Notes under the pieces: model-generated
The model's database searches: none
Told to the model about the DNA's origin: nothing
The model's input: only the letters and a program-made list of their open reading frames with translations
NCBI GenBank assembly: GCA_030015575.1
Contig: JASDDO010000024.1
Location: forward strand, 215,532,996-215,596,995
Origin: Agapanthus africanus
Taxonomy: Eukaryota; Streptophyta; Magnoliopsida; Asparagales; Amaryllidaceae
Reading direction: 5' to 3'
DNA length: 64,000 nt
Part shown: positions 22,232-33,755 of the stretch, one piece after another
Layout: every line of letters begins with the position of its first letter
Numbering within the stretch: the first letter of the stretch is position 1
Position numbers and translations under genes: made by a program

Positions 22232-22680
22232 GACTGTGGAGTCCTTAAAATCCATGGACTATGACATCCTTAACCTCAACCGTAATGTCTTAAAACTACC
22301 GATCAACCAGCCTGATTCTGTACTGATTCTACCTTGGTTTAAGGGTACATCTCTTCGCTCCTTTGATACCTGGCATTGTAATTCCTCAACGTCTTCAAAG
22401 AGGTGACGGGTCCCTGCAACCAAACATCGGACTGTGGAGTCCTTAAATCTACGGACTATGATGTCCTTAACCTTGACCGTGATGTCTTAAAACTAACATC
22501 GGACTGTGGAGTCCTTAAATCCACGGACTATGACGTCCTTAACCTTGACCGTGATGTCTTAAAACTAACATCGGATTGTGGAGTCCCTAAATCCACGGAC
22601 TATGATGTCCTTAACCTTGACCGCGACGTCTTTAAACTACGATGCCTTGAGCAACCCCTGACCCCGCAAAACACGGATAA
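22232..22680 (+). repeat. LTR-derived segment inside C 3' region
   Basis: This carries the words ACCTTGGTTTAAGGGTACAT, GTAATTCCTCAACGTCTTCA and GAGGTGACGGGTCCC, followed by a GGAC-N6-GTCC array. These match 6405-6760 of the C LTR in the same order. It is a partial LTR copy inside the internal region, so C holds three copies of this module. Confidence 0.8.
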
Positions 22681-22698
22681 GGGTGACCACATCCAGCA

Positions 22699-22915
22699 CT
22701 TGCAGGTCCTCACGACCTGTAAGGAAGAAAAACTCTCTTGTGAGATCCTTACGACTCTCAAGGGAAAACCCGCTTAAGAATCCTCACGATTCTTAAGAAG
22801 AACTCACACCTATGGGATCCTCTCGACCTGTAGGGAGAAAAACTCTTTATGAGATCCACCACGGCTCATAAAGCGCAAAAGTCTTAGGAGGCAGATCTTA
22901 ACCTTGAATCATGAG
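22699..22915. repeat. Six-hairpin cassette, copy 3
   Basis: Hairpins in the same order as copies 1 and 2: CTTGCAGG/CCTGTAAG, CTTGTGAG/CTCTCAAG, CTTAAGAATC/GATTCTTAAG, CCTATGGG/CCTGTAGG, CTTTATGAG/CTCATAAAG, then a CTTAGGAG closing arm. It shows the same loops with different arms. Confidence 0.8.
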
Positions 22916-24361
22916 CCATCGCTGCCTTGCAAAGAGATCAAGATAGACTATCCGCAGAACACATTCGAGGAAAAGAAACACACCAGTGAAAAGAAAAATA
23001 TGTCTTCATTCATAAACCTCCCTTCGACAACAAAACTCGATCTAAAGCCAGCACAAACCACCCGATAAGGGAGATAACAAAGAAAGTTTTTGATCTGTAT
23101 CCTATCAGGCGCGCATTTGCAACTGTACGAATGTTTAAAAGGAAATGTTACCCGAGGCACTGGCGCGCATGCAACGTAACGATGATGCTCGCAATTAAAG
23201 AAAATTCCCATGAGAAAAACAGGCAGCTCATTTACGCAAGCAAGACACACGTACGACTATCTGACAAACATGAAAATTCAACAGAAAGCATGCAAACCGC
23301 CAATGATTAAAGGAGTACATTGATTCAAACATACTACACTAGTGGGAAAAGATCACCAAACAAGGGATCAGAAATACAAGGGTTAACAAAGCAAAACACA
23401 AAATTCTCCAGCTCCCTCTCCGCCTTCTCCAGCACGTCAAAAAGACGATTTTCGCGAGGAGTCGCTCCCCATCGATTGGAGCCGTGCTCATCAGCGAAAG
23501 CAAACATGACGGCCCGAAGAGCTCTTATCTGACTCAGTATATGAACTGAGTGATCCTTCAGAGCTTGAGTGATTAGACAAGCCTCGTGAAAGCACTCAAG
23601 CTTGTCCTCCGCCGCGTCAAGGATCGCCGAAGTCATCTCTGCCGGATGAGGGGGTATATCGGCGAGCACAGACAGGAGGATCATCCAGAGCCAAATGGAG
23701 CCCATGGGAAGAGGAGAGCCCCGACGAGTCAGTAGCCCGTACATCAACGTGTCACATTGAGCGTCGGTGAGAAGGGGATCTGCCAGCCGCGCAGCAAAGC
23801 GAGGGATTATCTCCTCAAGGGGCACCTCCCATGGTTTCCGACGAGCATGGGGACGATTTCAAGCCATGGCGATTAATCGGTCTCTCAAAAATGATCACCT
23901 TAAGGTATAAATGGGTTTCTCTGTGAGGAAAGGAAGAAAGGCATGGTTTCAGGTTATAAAGGGGAGCATTTAATGCTATGCACAAAAAATGTTGTGCATG
24001 GTGGGACTATTCTCAAAGCCCGGAAAGAAGGGGAGAGCGTTGGAAATGAAATCCAACGACGCATTGGAATCAGATCAGGGAAATGAAACGTCCCCATCAA
24101 GCAGAGCCCTGAGCGCAATACATGAGCACTAGCTTTTGATTGGAAGATAAAGCGGCACTGCACAGACACAACATAAAACTAAGCTCTGAGAACGAGAATC
24201 AAATTCTTAAAAGAAAGGTTTGAAAAGAAGAGGATGAAAAAGTGAAGGCGCTTCTGAAAGGACAGTTCATCTACCCTACTCCCAAAGCAGATCCGACGAT
24301 CACCAAGGTGACAGCGTTGCACTCACGTGCAGACACGTGAGAACAACGCTGTGGAGGCATT
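22916..24361 (+). other. Distal 3' region of element C
   Basis: Little repeated structure. It contains an antisense reading frame at 23334-23825 (separate entry) and ends in a weak purine-rich stretch, GTGGAGGCATT (24351-24361), directly before the 3' LTR, where the polypurine tract should be. One CACGTG hairpin is at about 24322-24340. Confidence 0.6.
23334..23825 (-). CDS. Antisense open frame in C 3' region, function unknown
   Basis: About 163 codons on the strand opposite to gag-pol, between integrase and the 3' LTR. The predicted product has an acidic and hydrophobic mix: an N-terminal EEIIPRFAARLADP, a hydrophobic stretch MGSIWLWMILLSVLADIPP, then a charged C-terminal half with HSVHILSQIRALRAVMFAF. 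It shows no low-complexity or tandem structure, unlike other open frames in this 3' region. Some Tat-lineage elements (maize Grande is the known case) carry an extra antisense frame here, so this could be such an additional ORF. I do not recognise a family. The start is uncertain, and it may be non-coding. Confidence 0.35.
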   Translation of the reverse strand: MPLEEIIPRFAARLADPLLTDAQCDTLMYGLLTRRGSPLPMGSIWLWMILLSVLADIPPHPAEMTSAILDAAEDKLECFHEACLITQALKDHSVHILSQIRALRAVMFAFADEHGSNRWGATPRENRLFDVLEKAERELENFVFCFVNPCISDPLFGDLFPLV

Positions 24362-24999
24362 TGTTTCCTGATTTAAAATCATTAAATTTTAAGGAGGAGG
24401 CATCACGTGCTAGCACGTGACCAGCAGTCACGTGTTGGCACGTGACGTTTAAAAGCAGCGGCAAAGGCAAAGTCAACTCCTTGATTAAATCAAAGAAAAG
24501 GCTCCAGAAAGGGTCGCGTGCTCACACATGACCAGGGGTCACGTGTTGGCACGTGACGGTTGAACAGCTGCCAGAAAACAGAGCGCAGAAAGGAGAAGAA
24601 AGCTCGTTCTAAGGGGTCGCGTGCCTACACGTGACCAAGGGTCACGTGGTCACACGTGACCGGCTTTCAAAGCCTATCTATTTAACAGAATTAAATTCTG
24701 AACAGCATTCTAATCTTTCCAATAGGGAATGATTATTTGAAACCGATTGGATTAAAGATTTAAAGGTGATTAAATATCACCTATCTATGGAAAAATCTTG
24801 AGCTTGGAAAAATTTCCCCTTAAAATCTAACCGAAACAACAAAAGAATATCTTTGGATTTAAAATCCAATGGTGAATAAAATTCACCTGATAATCCAAAG
24901 GTCCAAATAAATGGTGAATGCAAATCAAATCTCTAATGAATACAAATCAGATCCCTCAATGAATGATTCATCGAAACTAATGGATTCTGCTCCTTCTCC

Positions 25000-25007
25000 T
25001 ATAAATA
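25000..25007 (+). promoter_or_regulatory. TATA box of C 3' LTR
   Basis: TATAAATA in the same setting as at 4966. S2 has inserted about 60 bases downstream, within the leader. Confidence 0.6.
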
Positions 25008-25651
25008 GGAGCCAAAGGACAGAGAGAGATAGATACAGAGATCTATATACAGGGAGATAGAGAGATGTTTCCCTCCGAATGGCGGCCAAGACATGGAATG
25101 CCTCGTCTGAGATTCGGGGCAGATGCTAATTGGTGCTATCCGTCCACCTCTCCGAAGATGCCAAGTTGATTTATGGCACCATGTATCGGAGGTTTAAACG
25201 GATGCGTCCGATATAGCAGACTTCGTCAGATTCCCCCTCGTTGAGGGGTTTTTGATTGTGGGGACGCTCTTCCCTGCAGGCGCAAGCCCCTGCAGCTAAT
25301 TACGCTACCGCATCGCGGTAACAACTTTCTCCTTCTCCAGCTGGTCACTTCGTGTCGTGGGTGTTTGTTTTGTTTGTGGTTGCCCGTGGATTGTATACGG
25401 AGACTAATTTATGTAGTCGCCCGTAGGACGTGGATTAATCCAAATCCGTGTTTACTTAGATTTGGGTTTGTGGTTTTGGTTTGAGGATACGTTAGCCATA
25501 TTTGAGACTAAGATCGACTCAAACGTTTGTTAAGGATACGTTAGTCCGATTTGAGACTAAGATCAACTTAACAGGATCGTTTAGATTCGACAAAAGAGTG
25601 TTTGGGCTCTATTGTTCCAATTTAGGGACATGGTGGTCCATTGCATGTATG

Positions 25652-26830
25652 GTCGTCGGGACCCGTCACCTCTCTGACGACGTTGAAGGATTACAACGAC
25701 AGGTGTCAGAGGAGTTCAGAGATGTACCCTTAAACCAAAGCTGATTGGGGGGATTCATAGTCCAATTTGGGACTAAAGTCTGTTTGAAGGTTTAAGGATA
25801 CGTTAGCCATATTTGAGGCTAAGATCAACTTAAACGGTTGTTAAGGATACGTTAGTCCAGTTTGGGACTAAGATCAACTTAACGGGATCGTTTAGATCCG
25901 ACAAAAGAGCGTTTAGGCTCTATTGTTCCAGTTCAGGGGCATGGTGATCCATTGCCAGTTTAGGGACATGGTGGTCTATGTTCCAGTTTAGGGACATAGT
26001 GGTCCATTAGAGTTTAAGGACATTGCGGTCCATAGGTAGTTTAAGGACGTATAAGTCCATGGGTTTAAGGACCCCACAGTCCATATGGGTGTGTTTAAGG
26101 ACGCATTAGTCCGTTAGTTTAAGGACGCATAAGTCCGCGGGTTTAAGGACCCCACAGTCCGTATCTTGGTTTAAGGACACATAAGTCCATGAGTTTAAGG
26201 ACCCCATAGTCCGTGTTGATGTGTGGTTGTCGGGACCCGTCACCTCTCTGAAGACGTTGAAGGATTACAACGACAGGTGTCAGAGGAGTTCAAAGATGTA
26301 CCCTTGAACCAAAGCTGATTTGGGGGATTCATAGTCCAATTTGGGACTAAAGTCAGTTTGAAGGTTTAAGGATGCGTTAGCCATATTTGAGGCTAAGATC
26401 AACTTAAACGGTTGTTAAGGATACGTTAGTCCAGTTTGGGACTAAGATCAACTTAACGGGATCGTTTAGATCCGACAAGAGAGCATTTGGGGGCTCTATT
26501 GTTCCAGTTTAGGGACATAGTGGTCCATCTCCAGTTTAGGGACATAGTGGTCCATTGGTAGTTTAAGGACATTGCGGTCCATAGGTTTAAGAACCCCACA
26601 GTCCATATAGGCGTGTTTAAGGACGCATTAGTCCGTTAGTTTAAGGACGTATAAGTCCACGGGTTTAAGGACCCCACAGTCCGTATCTTGGTTTAAGGAC
26701 GCATAAGTCCATGAGTTTAAGGACCCCACAGTCCATGTTGATGTGTGGTTGTCGGGACCCGTCACCTCTCTGAAGACGTTGAAGGATTACAACGACAAAT
26801 ATCAGAGGAGTTCAGAGATGTACCCTTAAA
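25652..26830. repeat. Tandem duplication and GGAC-N6-GTCC arrays in S2
   Basis: The block starting TCGGGACCCGTCACCTCTCT recurs at about 25655, 26231 and 26752, spacing about 575 and 521 bases. Each block carries GGACATAGTGGTCC, GGACGCATAAGTCC and GGACCCCACAGTCC hairpins: constant GGAC/GTCC arms with changing 6-base loops. Confidence 0.8.
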
Positions 26831-27179
26831 CCGGATATAAATTAATTTAGGGAGCAGCCGTGCTCAGTCAATTTAATTTGAGGACTTACGGCCATGATTG
26901 GGTTAAGTCCAGTTGAGAAAATTCAACATTTTTCTTGATCTTTGACCTATTAGGCCTGTGCTAGGGCTTTGCCCATATTTAATAATGCACTGCATTCTAT
27001 TCTGGCCTGCTAGGCTTTTGATTTGGGCTCTGTCCCTTTATTTATGATGCAGAGCATCTATTTTGGTTTGGGCTCTGCCCTTTTTTTTAAAAGTAATGTA
27101 TTGCATTTTATTAGACCTGTTAGGCCTTCTTTAATTGGGCTTGGCCCCTTTTGTAAGCAATGCAGTGCATTTGTCTGGC

Positions 27180-28460
27180 GCTTTGCGCCAAGTAATGAGC
27201 GCAAGCTCATATGGTGATGACACGTGTCATGCTCTGGTGAGCGCAAGCGCAACAGCGCAGTGCGCTGCGCTAGTGCGCTGCGCTGTTGCGCTACTGACAC
27301 GTGGCGCGCTCTGGTGAGTTGCGCCAATTCCAGAGAGCAAAGCTCTATTTCAAGAGCGCGTAGCGCAAGTTGTTCTGTAGCTGACACGTGGCGCGCTCTG
27401 GTGAGTTGCGTCAGTTCCAGAGAGCAAAGCTCTATTTCAAGAGCACATAGCGCAAATTGTTCTGTAGCTGACACGTGGCGCTCTCTTAAGAGCGCAACAG
27501 CGCAGTTTGGAAGTGCAAAGCACTAAGAATCTGTTAGATTCAAGAACAGAAGTGCAAAGCACTATTTGATTTCTTGATCTAAATTAGATCAAAGAAAAAT
27601 AAGTTTTTCTTTTTGCTTGAAGAACCAGAGGTTCATAAAAGTGCAAAGCACTATTTTTATTTTGTTGTTTTCTTTTAAAGAACCAGGGGTTCATGAGAAG
27701 TGCAAAGCACTATTTATTATGTGAAGAATATTGATCTGGTTTTTAAATCAATGATTTATTAAAAAAGATTTCTTTTCTCTCGTGAAGGTTTTTACCTTTC
27801 TTTTCTTTGAGCTTTTCTCCGAATTCTCTTTCTGTTTGAAGCTCTTTGCTTTTTTCCAAAAAATGTTCCTACCTTTGAATTGAGGCCTAGGGTCCTTTTT
27901 ATAGTGCCCATAAATTAGTTACATTTGTTAAAGAGATCCTTCTCTGAGTGATTTGGGGAATGTTCCCCACCGTTGGATCTTTGATCCAAGGGCTTCTGCT
28001 TTGCAGAAGAAAATCTTCTTGTTTTAACAAGAACAGAAAAGATTTCTTAGAAATTTAATTCTGTTTGGCGCAGATGCCCCAGCGTGTGACATGTGTCGCG
28101 CAGCGCACAGCGCAGCGCAACTGCGCTAGCGCAACTGCGCTGACACGTGTCGCGCAGCGCAAAGCGCAGCGCAACTGCGCTAGCGCATCTGCGCTGACAC
28201 GTGTCGCGCAGCGCGCAGCGCAGCGCAACTGAAGCGTTGCTTCATTAAATAGAGCTTTGCTCTGATTGGGCGCGCCTTCTTAGGCGCTGTGCTCCCTGCG
28301 CTAACGTGTGTGATTTTGACACGTGGCGCTCTGCGCGCAGCGCAGGGGATCTGAAGCGTTGCTTCATTTATTTTAATTTTAATTTTCAATACAGAGCTTT
28401 GCTCTGATTTGGGGAAACAGAAGCGTTGCTTCATTTCCCGTCTTCGAATTTGAACAGAGC
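27180..28460. repeat. GCAAAGC-centred palindromes and GCGC-rich repeats in S2
   Basis: Short inverted repeats share a GCAAAGC or GCGTTGC core with matched outer arms: AGAGCAAAGCTCT (27338, 27419), AGTGCAAAGCACT (27511 and three more), AGAGCTTTGCTCT, AAGCGTTGCTT. Interleaved are GACACGTGGCGC or GACACGTGTCGC words in GCGC-rich runs at 27220-27500 and 28080-28340. Confidence 0.75.
27897..27904 (-). promoter_or_regulatory. TATA box of S2
   Basis: On the minus strand CTATAAAAAGG lies about 580 bases into the LTR, the usual place for a U3 promoter. Confidence 0.45.
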
Positions 28461-30891
28461 TTTACTCTGATCGGGGTAAACAAGAGAAAAAGAAAGAGAG
28501 TCTTGAGACTTTGGAAGAATTTGATCTTCTGCAAAAGAAAACCCTAGGTAAGAAAGGGAAAGCTTTTAAAGAAAAAAAAGAGAGAATTTAATTCTCGAAA
28601 GAGTTTAACTCTTATATTAAAAAGAAGAACTTAGTTCTCTCTTTAGTGGAGGATCTGCAAAGTGCACATCTCCCCTTGAATTTAGAATTTAATTCTCATT
28701 GGGTTGAGATCCTGCCATGCAGATCCAAAGCATAGGGAGGGAATGGAAGTTTGAGAATTTAATTCTCGTAGGAATTTAATTTCTTTAAAATAAAATTAGG
28801 GTTTAACCCTATGTCACAGGAATTTAATTCCTTCAAATGAACAGAACTAGGGTTTAACCCTAGTTAAGAACTCAAATCTGTTAAAATAACAGGAACCTAA
28901 TTCCTCACATGTACGGGAATTCAATTCTCACAGAAGACAAGTTAGAGTTCAACTCTATCTAAGAATATGATCCTTCAGAAGAAAACAGGAAGTTTACTGC
29001 TAGGGTTAACCCCATGAAGAATTTAATTCTTAAAAGAAGATAAACGCATCCTCAAACAGGCAAAGAAACAGGGTCACGTGCTACCACGTGACCCCTGAAA
29101 AGGTCCACAGAGAAGGGTTTTGAGGCAACGCCTCACATGCCCCACGTGACCCCTAGCAGAAGCTCTAACAGACAAACACTTAAATACCCATCACGTGACA
29201 GCACGTGACGCTCCAAAATACTCAATACTCTCGGCAGAACAAATAAAGAGAGGGCGCTCTCACGTGCTACCACGTGACCCCTCTTGCCTTAGTATTTAAC
29301 ACTAAATCGAAACCTCTGTATCCAGTGCTTAACACTGATTTGCTTTAGTGTTTAACACTAATTGAAAAACTCTCTTTGCAGTGTTTAACACTAAATTTCT
29401 TATTGTTTAACACTAAATTAAATTTCGGTTACCATTAATTTGGAATCTCTCATTCCAGTGTTTAACACTGATTTGCTTTAGTGTTTGAACACTAACTTGA
29501 AACCTCTCTGGCCGGTGTTTAACACTGACCTGCTTTAGCGTTTAACACTAATTTGAAAGCCCTGTTGCTAGTATGTGACACTGATTATCTTTTGGCGTTT
29601 AACATCAGTTTATCAATCTCATTCCCAGTGTTCAACACTGTTGGTCTCTAGTGTTTAACACTAGCTTTAGCCCAATTGGCTAAGTTTCCAGAGGCAAAGC
29701 CTCTCTTTCAATGGACCTACAGAGGGCCCATATCCTAAGCATGATTGGACTTAGCCCAAGCTGGCCATAAGTCCTTAATTCAGACTTAACTGAGCCAATG
29801 GGCTCATAATATGATTAATTGGTCTTGGTTCTAAATTGGGCCAAAGACTATTTAATCTACCTCGGTTTAAGGGTACATCTCTTCACTCCTTTGATACTTG
29901 GCGTTGTAATTCCTCAACGTCTTCAAAGAGGTGACGGGTCCCGATGACCACATATTGATACGGACTGTGTGGTCCTTAAACTCATGGACTATGAGGTCCT
30001 TAACCTTGACCGGGATGTCTTAAAACTAACATTGGATTGTGGAGTCCTTAAATCCACGGACTACGACGTCCTTAACCTTGACCGGGATGTCTTAAAACTA
30101 ACATTGGATTGTGGAGTCCTTAAATCCACGGACTACGACGTCCTTAACCTTGACCGTGATGTCTTAAAACTAACATTGGACTGTGGAATCCTTAAATCCA
30201 CGGAATACGACGTCCTTAACCTTGACCGCAACGTCTTAAAACTAACATTGGACCGTAATGTCCTTAAACTATCTATGGACCGTAATGTCCTTAAACTACC
30301 TATTGACCGCAATGTCACTAAACTAAACAATAGGGCCTCCCCTTAAACTTCTCTCTTGTTGGATCTAAAGCGATCCCGTTAAGTTGATCTTAGTCTAAAT
30401 TTAGATTAATGTATCCTTAACAAACATTTAAGTTGATCTTAGTCTCAAACGAGGCTAACGTATCCTTAAACCCAACCCCCAAACCCAAATCTAAGATAAT
30501 ACGGATTTGGACTAGTCCACGCCCTACGGGCGACGACATAACTTAGTCTCCATTTACAATTCACGGGCAACCAAACACAAAATAAACACACACGACACGA
30601 AGTGAAATTTCTGGAGAAGGAGAAAGTGGTTACCGCAATACGGTAGCGTAATTAACTGCAGGGGCTTGCGCCTGCAGGGAAGAGCGTCCCCACAATCAAA
30701 AACCCCTCAAGTGAAGGGGAATCTGACGAAGTCTGCTACATCGGACGCATCCGTTTAAACCTTCGATACATGGTGCCATAAATCAACTTGGCATCTTCGG
30801 AGAGGTAGACAGATAGCACCAATTAGCATCTGTCCCGAATCTCAGGCAAGACGTCCCTGCGTCACGCCTTCTTTCGGAGGGGAACAGAAGC

Positions 30892-33012
30892 ACTCATCCG
30901 GTGGAGGTCCTTGCAAACCAAGTGGCCAAACCGACCTCAAGGGGCAGGAGGCCGAACGTTGTGGTTTCCAAAGCATCCAACCCCAAATGCAAATCCATAT
31001 TCGAACGGCTCTCCACTATTCCGACTAAAGGCAAGGCCATCAACACCAATGAAGCTACGAAGAATTTCCAGTAAGCTCAAACGGTGCCTATGACAATCGC
31101 GCGAGCGAGTGTCTTCTCTGGACTCTCTGTCAATTGGTTTACGGTGTCTTCTCGAAGAGCCAAAGCCTGCTAAGTGCTCAAAACAGAAAATTTAAGGCAG
31201 ACGCGGCTCAGATATAGAGCCAACAAGTGGGCCAAGACTCTGGACAAGTGGAATTTTGTGAGATTCCAAGGACAAGGTTACCCCGCGACGACAGCTGAGT
31301 CGGCCCTAGAAGTCAGCAACTCCCTCGAACCCCTGATGTGGGTTCAGAAAAATGCAATGACCGCCAGAATCAAGAAGACATCAAACCGGACGATGCTCCA
31401 AAGTGGTGTGCCTCATCCCCAACATCAAAAGCATGACACTGTATCTTCAAGAATTTATCAGACGTTTTGTGTCGCGCGAAAGCAACAGGGCAAAGCAAAA
31501 AAGGAAGCGCCGTCCGCCTTCAATCGATTGACCGTTACCGACTAAATCGGCTTCCAAGGATGAAAAGATGGCCGGATATATTATCCATACAGTCTATATG
31601 GCGGGCGGGCATCCCAGCGACAACTTGCGCAGCAAAAGTAAGGATGGGGCCACCACAGCCCAAGCCCAATCTGGCTTGAATATGGTTGCCATTTCTAAAG
31701 ATCAGCCACCTCCGCTGGATGATAAAAACCCTCTCGATGAGGCCGATAGGCAAAAGGACCCCTCAGTCCATGTGGAATCAAGCTCGGACAGTGAAGAAGA
31801 GCCAGCTTTCCACCCCAGGACCGCAGAGCAAGAGCTGCTTCAAGAGCTTCGAAAACAGCTCACGAGCAAAGATAAAGAGATGGCCAAGCTCTACTCAAAA
31901 TTGATGACCTGACGAATGTTGTGATGCAGCTCACGGCTCAAATTGCTCGGGCGCTTTCCAATCAAGCACATGTCTCTACTCATGAGCCAAGTGATAATGA
32001 CCCGAAGCAACCGATGCCTGCACCTTTGGGTCCAAGTTTAGGCGAGCCGCACGAAAGCCGGCCACATTCCACTTCTGGGGACGCCTTAGCTCCGAATGGC
32101 ACTATCCCGCTCACACAAAATCGGATAATAGATTTGGTTACCAGCAAGGTTAAAACATTGGTGGACGAAACTAAAGCTCAGAAAGAAATTGGCGGTAGTG
32201 GGCGGCCATATCCCGTACTGTACAATCTGATCGAGTTTTCAAGCGGCTACGTCATTCCTAAGTTCAGAAGATTTGACGGGACGGAAAACGAAAATCAGCA
32301 CGTCGCCCACTTTAAAGCGTCGTGCGGAAATATAGGGGGCAATGATGCGCTCCTTCTTCGTCAGTTTTTCAACAGCCTGACCAGTGTCGCTTTTGACTGG
32401 TACGCGAGCATACTAAACGGGTCCGTCACCACTTTTGCCCAAATAGAGTCTCTATTTCGGCAAAGGTTCATGAGTGTCAGTGATACGACCATTGTTGACC
32501 TTGTGAGGACCAAGCCGGGGAAGAACGAAAGCAACACGGACTTTATTGCTCGATGGCGTAATCTTATGGTCAAGTGTGAACCGCCGCTGGAGCAGGACCA
32601 GTCCGTAATCCTTCTGATTGAGAATCTCAGCAATTGGATGGTCTCATTCTTATGTACAGCAAGCCTCAAAACGTTTCAAAGGCTGACCAAGAGAGTACAA
32701 ATGTTGGAACGCTCAAAGCAAGAGTCTAACCCGGACTCTCAGGGTGACAAGTCTTGGAAGAGTATAAAAGATGACAACCGTAAAAGTGGGAGCTCCAACA
32801 AGACCAACGCTTTCAATGTGTCTGACACTGAAGATAAGAGAAAGGCGGGCGGATCAAAAACAGACCAGGCTCGAAAGCCAGTGCTAGAAGGAGAAGGGCC
32901 TTCCCTAGAGAAGAAGAAGAAGAAGGTTTACTCTTTCAGAAGGAACAAGGTCCGCAAGATATTCAAAGATGCCTTAAACAATGGTCTACAATTCCCAGAG
33001 TCGAAAAGACCT
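30892..33012 (+). pseudogene. gag: Element A gag, second piece
   Basis: It continues from 4252 after element C, and its course parallels element B 34945-37115. The capsid-like part (KFRRFDGTENENQHVAHFKA to DFIARWRNL) is at about 32260-32560, followed by a basic KKKKKVYSFRRNKVRKIF segment. It ends at 33012 where element B entered. It is broken in several places; family assignment is certain from the match to B. Confidence 0.85.
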
Positions 33013-33350
33013 TGTTGGGGTAAAAATTTACACCCCGGTTGACCAAGTCAAAATCAAAGTCAACCCCAAGCCAAGTGGGCCCAAGTCCAGATCCAGTGGG
33101 CCCATGCCCGGGTCGAGCCAGAACATGAAGCGGCCGGCCTCCCCCCATGCCAAGATAAAAATTTTGTAATAAATAATTTTGTTGCATTTCCTTTATTTTA
33201 TTTTATGGATAAATGTAAGAAAAATAGGCATAAAGCCAAATTTTTGTAAAGCCCATGGCTTATGTGCAAAAAGAAATGGCACATGAGCCATGGGATAGGC
33301 AAAATGCCATTTTTGTGAAGCCCAAGGGGCTATGTGTAAAATGTATGGCC

Positions 33351-33357
33351 TATAAAG
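33351..33357 (+). promoter_or_regulatory. TATA box of B 5' LTR
   Basis: TATAAAG about 340 bases from the LTR start, matched at 45300 in the 3' LTR and at 2721 in element A. Confidence 0.55.
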
Positions 33358-33755
33358 GCAAAGATGATGAAAAAATCCAACAACTTTTTCTCTCTCCAAA
33401 AAAAGTTTCAGAGCTGAGCTCTTTCTTCCTTCTCCAAGGTTCCAAAACCTTCTTCTTTCTTTTGAATTAAATCAAGAGTTTTACTCTTCCTTTTTCAAAA
33501 CAAATTAGTTTTTCACCACAAAACCCATCAAGGGGAACTCAGATCTTCCATCAAATCTCAAAAAGAAAAGATTTTGAAATCCAACATCTCTTGATCTTCA
33601 AGATCCAGCTAACAGAGGAGGAAGAAGAAAAACATCTTTCACTAAACCCTCAAAAAAAGAAGAAAAACACATTCAGGAGTCCAACTCCTCTCTGATTTCT
33701 CTTCTGAGAAATTTTTTCTGGCTAAAAGCCTTTTGTGCCTCTCCGGTGCGCAGCG

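Larger units (their letters stand above)
25066..28482 (-). mobile_element. Solo LTR S2 (Tat-lineage, sister family of C)
   Basis: 3417 bases, TG...CA ended, flanked by AGAGA at 25061-25065 and 28483-28487. Read on the minus strand it begins TGTTTACCCC and ends CCATTCGGAGGGAAACA, close to the C LTR end CTTTCGGAGGGGAACA. Its last third also matches the C LTR (GTTAAGTTGATCTTAGTC, GTATACAATCCACGGGC), while its first half is different, with GCAAAGC-centred palindromes and ACACGTGKCGCGC words. With no internal region it is a solo LTR. It lies opposite to C, which makes a long inverted repeat with the C LTR end. Confidence 0.88.
4253..30886 (+). mobile_element. Element C: long Ty3/gypsy Tat-lineage retrotransposon with two insertions inside
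   Basis: Both LTRs start TGTTTCCTGA and end GGGGAACA, and the whole is flanked by GAAGC at 4248-4252 and 30887-30891. It spans 26.6 kb, or about 21.5 kb without solo LTRs S1 and S2. Order: 5' LTR, primer-binding site, gag, protease, a long spacer, reverse transcriptase, RNase H, archaeal-type RNase H, integrase, then a repeat-rich 3' region of about 7.5 kb (including S1), then the 3' LTR. The archaeal-type RNase H between RNase H and integrase marks the Tat lineage. The coding part is broken in about a dozen places. LTR divergence looks like a few percent by eye, so it is older than B. Confidence 0.93.
24362..30886 (+). repeat. Element C 3' LTR, interrupted by S2
   Basis: Two pieces, 24362-25065 and 28488-30886, total about 3.1 kb and match the 5' LTR in order. 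The join is explained by S2 with its AGAGA duplication. Compared with the 5' LTR it has fewer CACGTG pairs and scattered substitutions, a few percent by eye. Confidence 0.92.
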
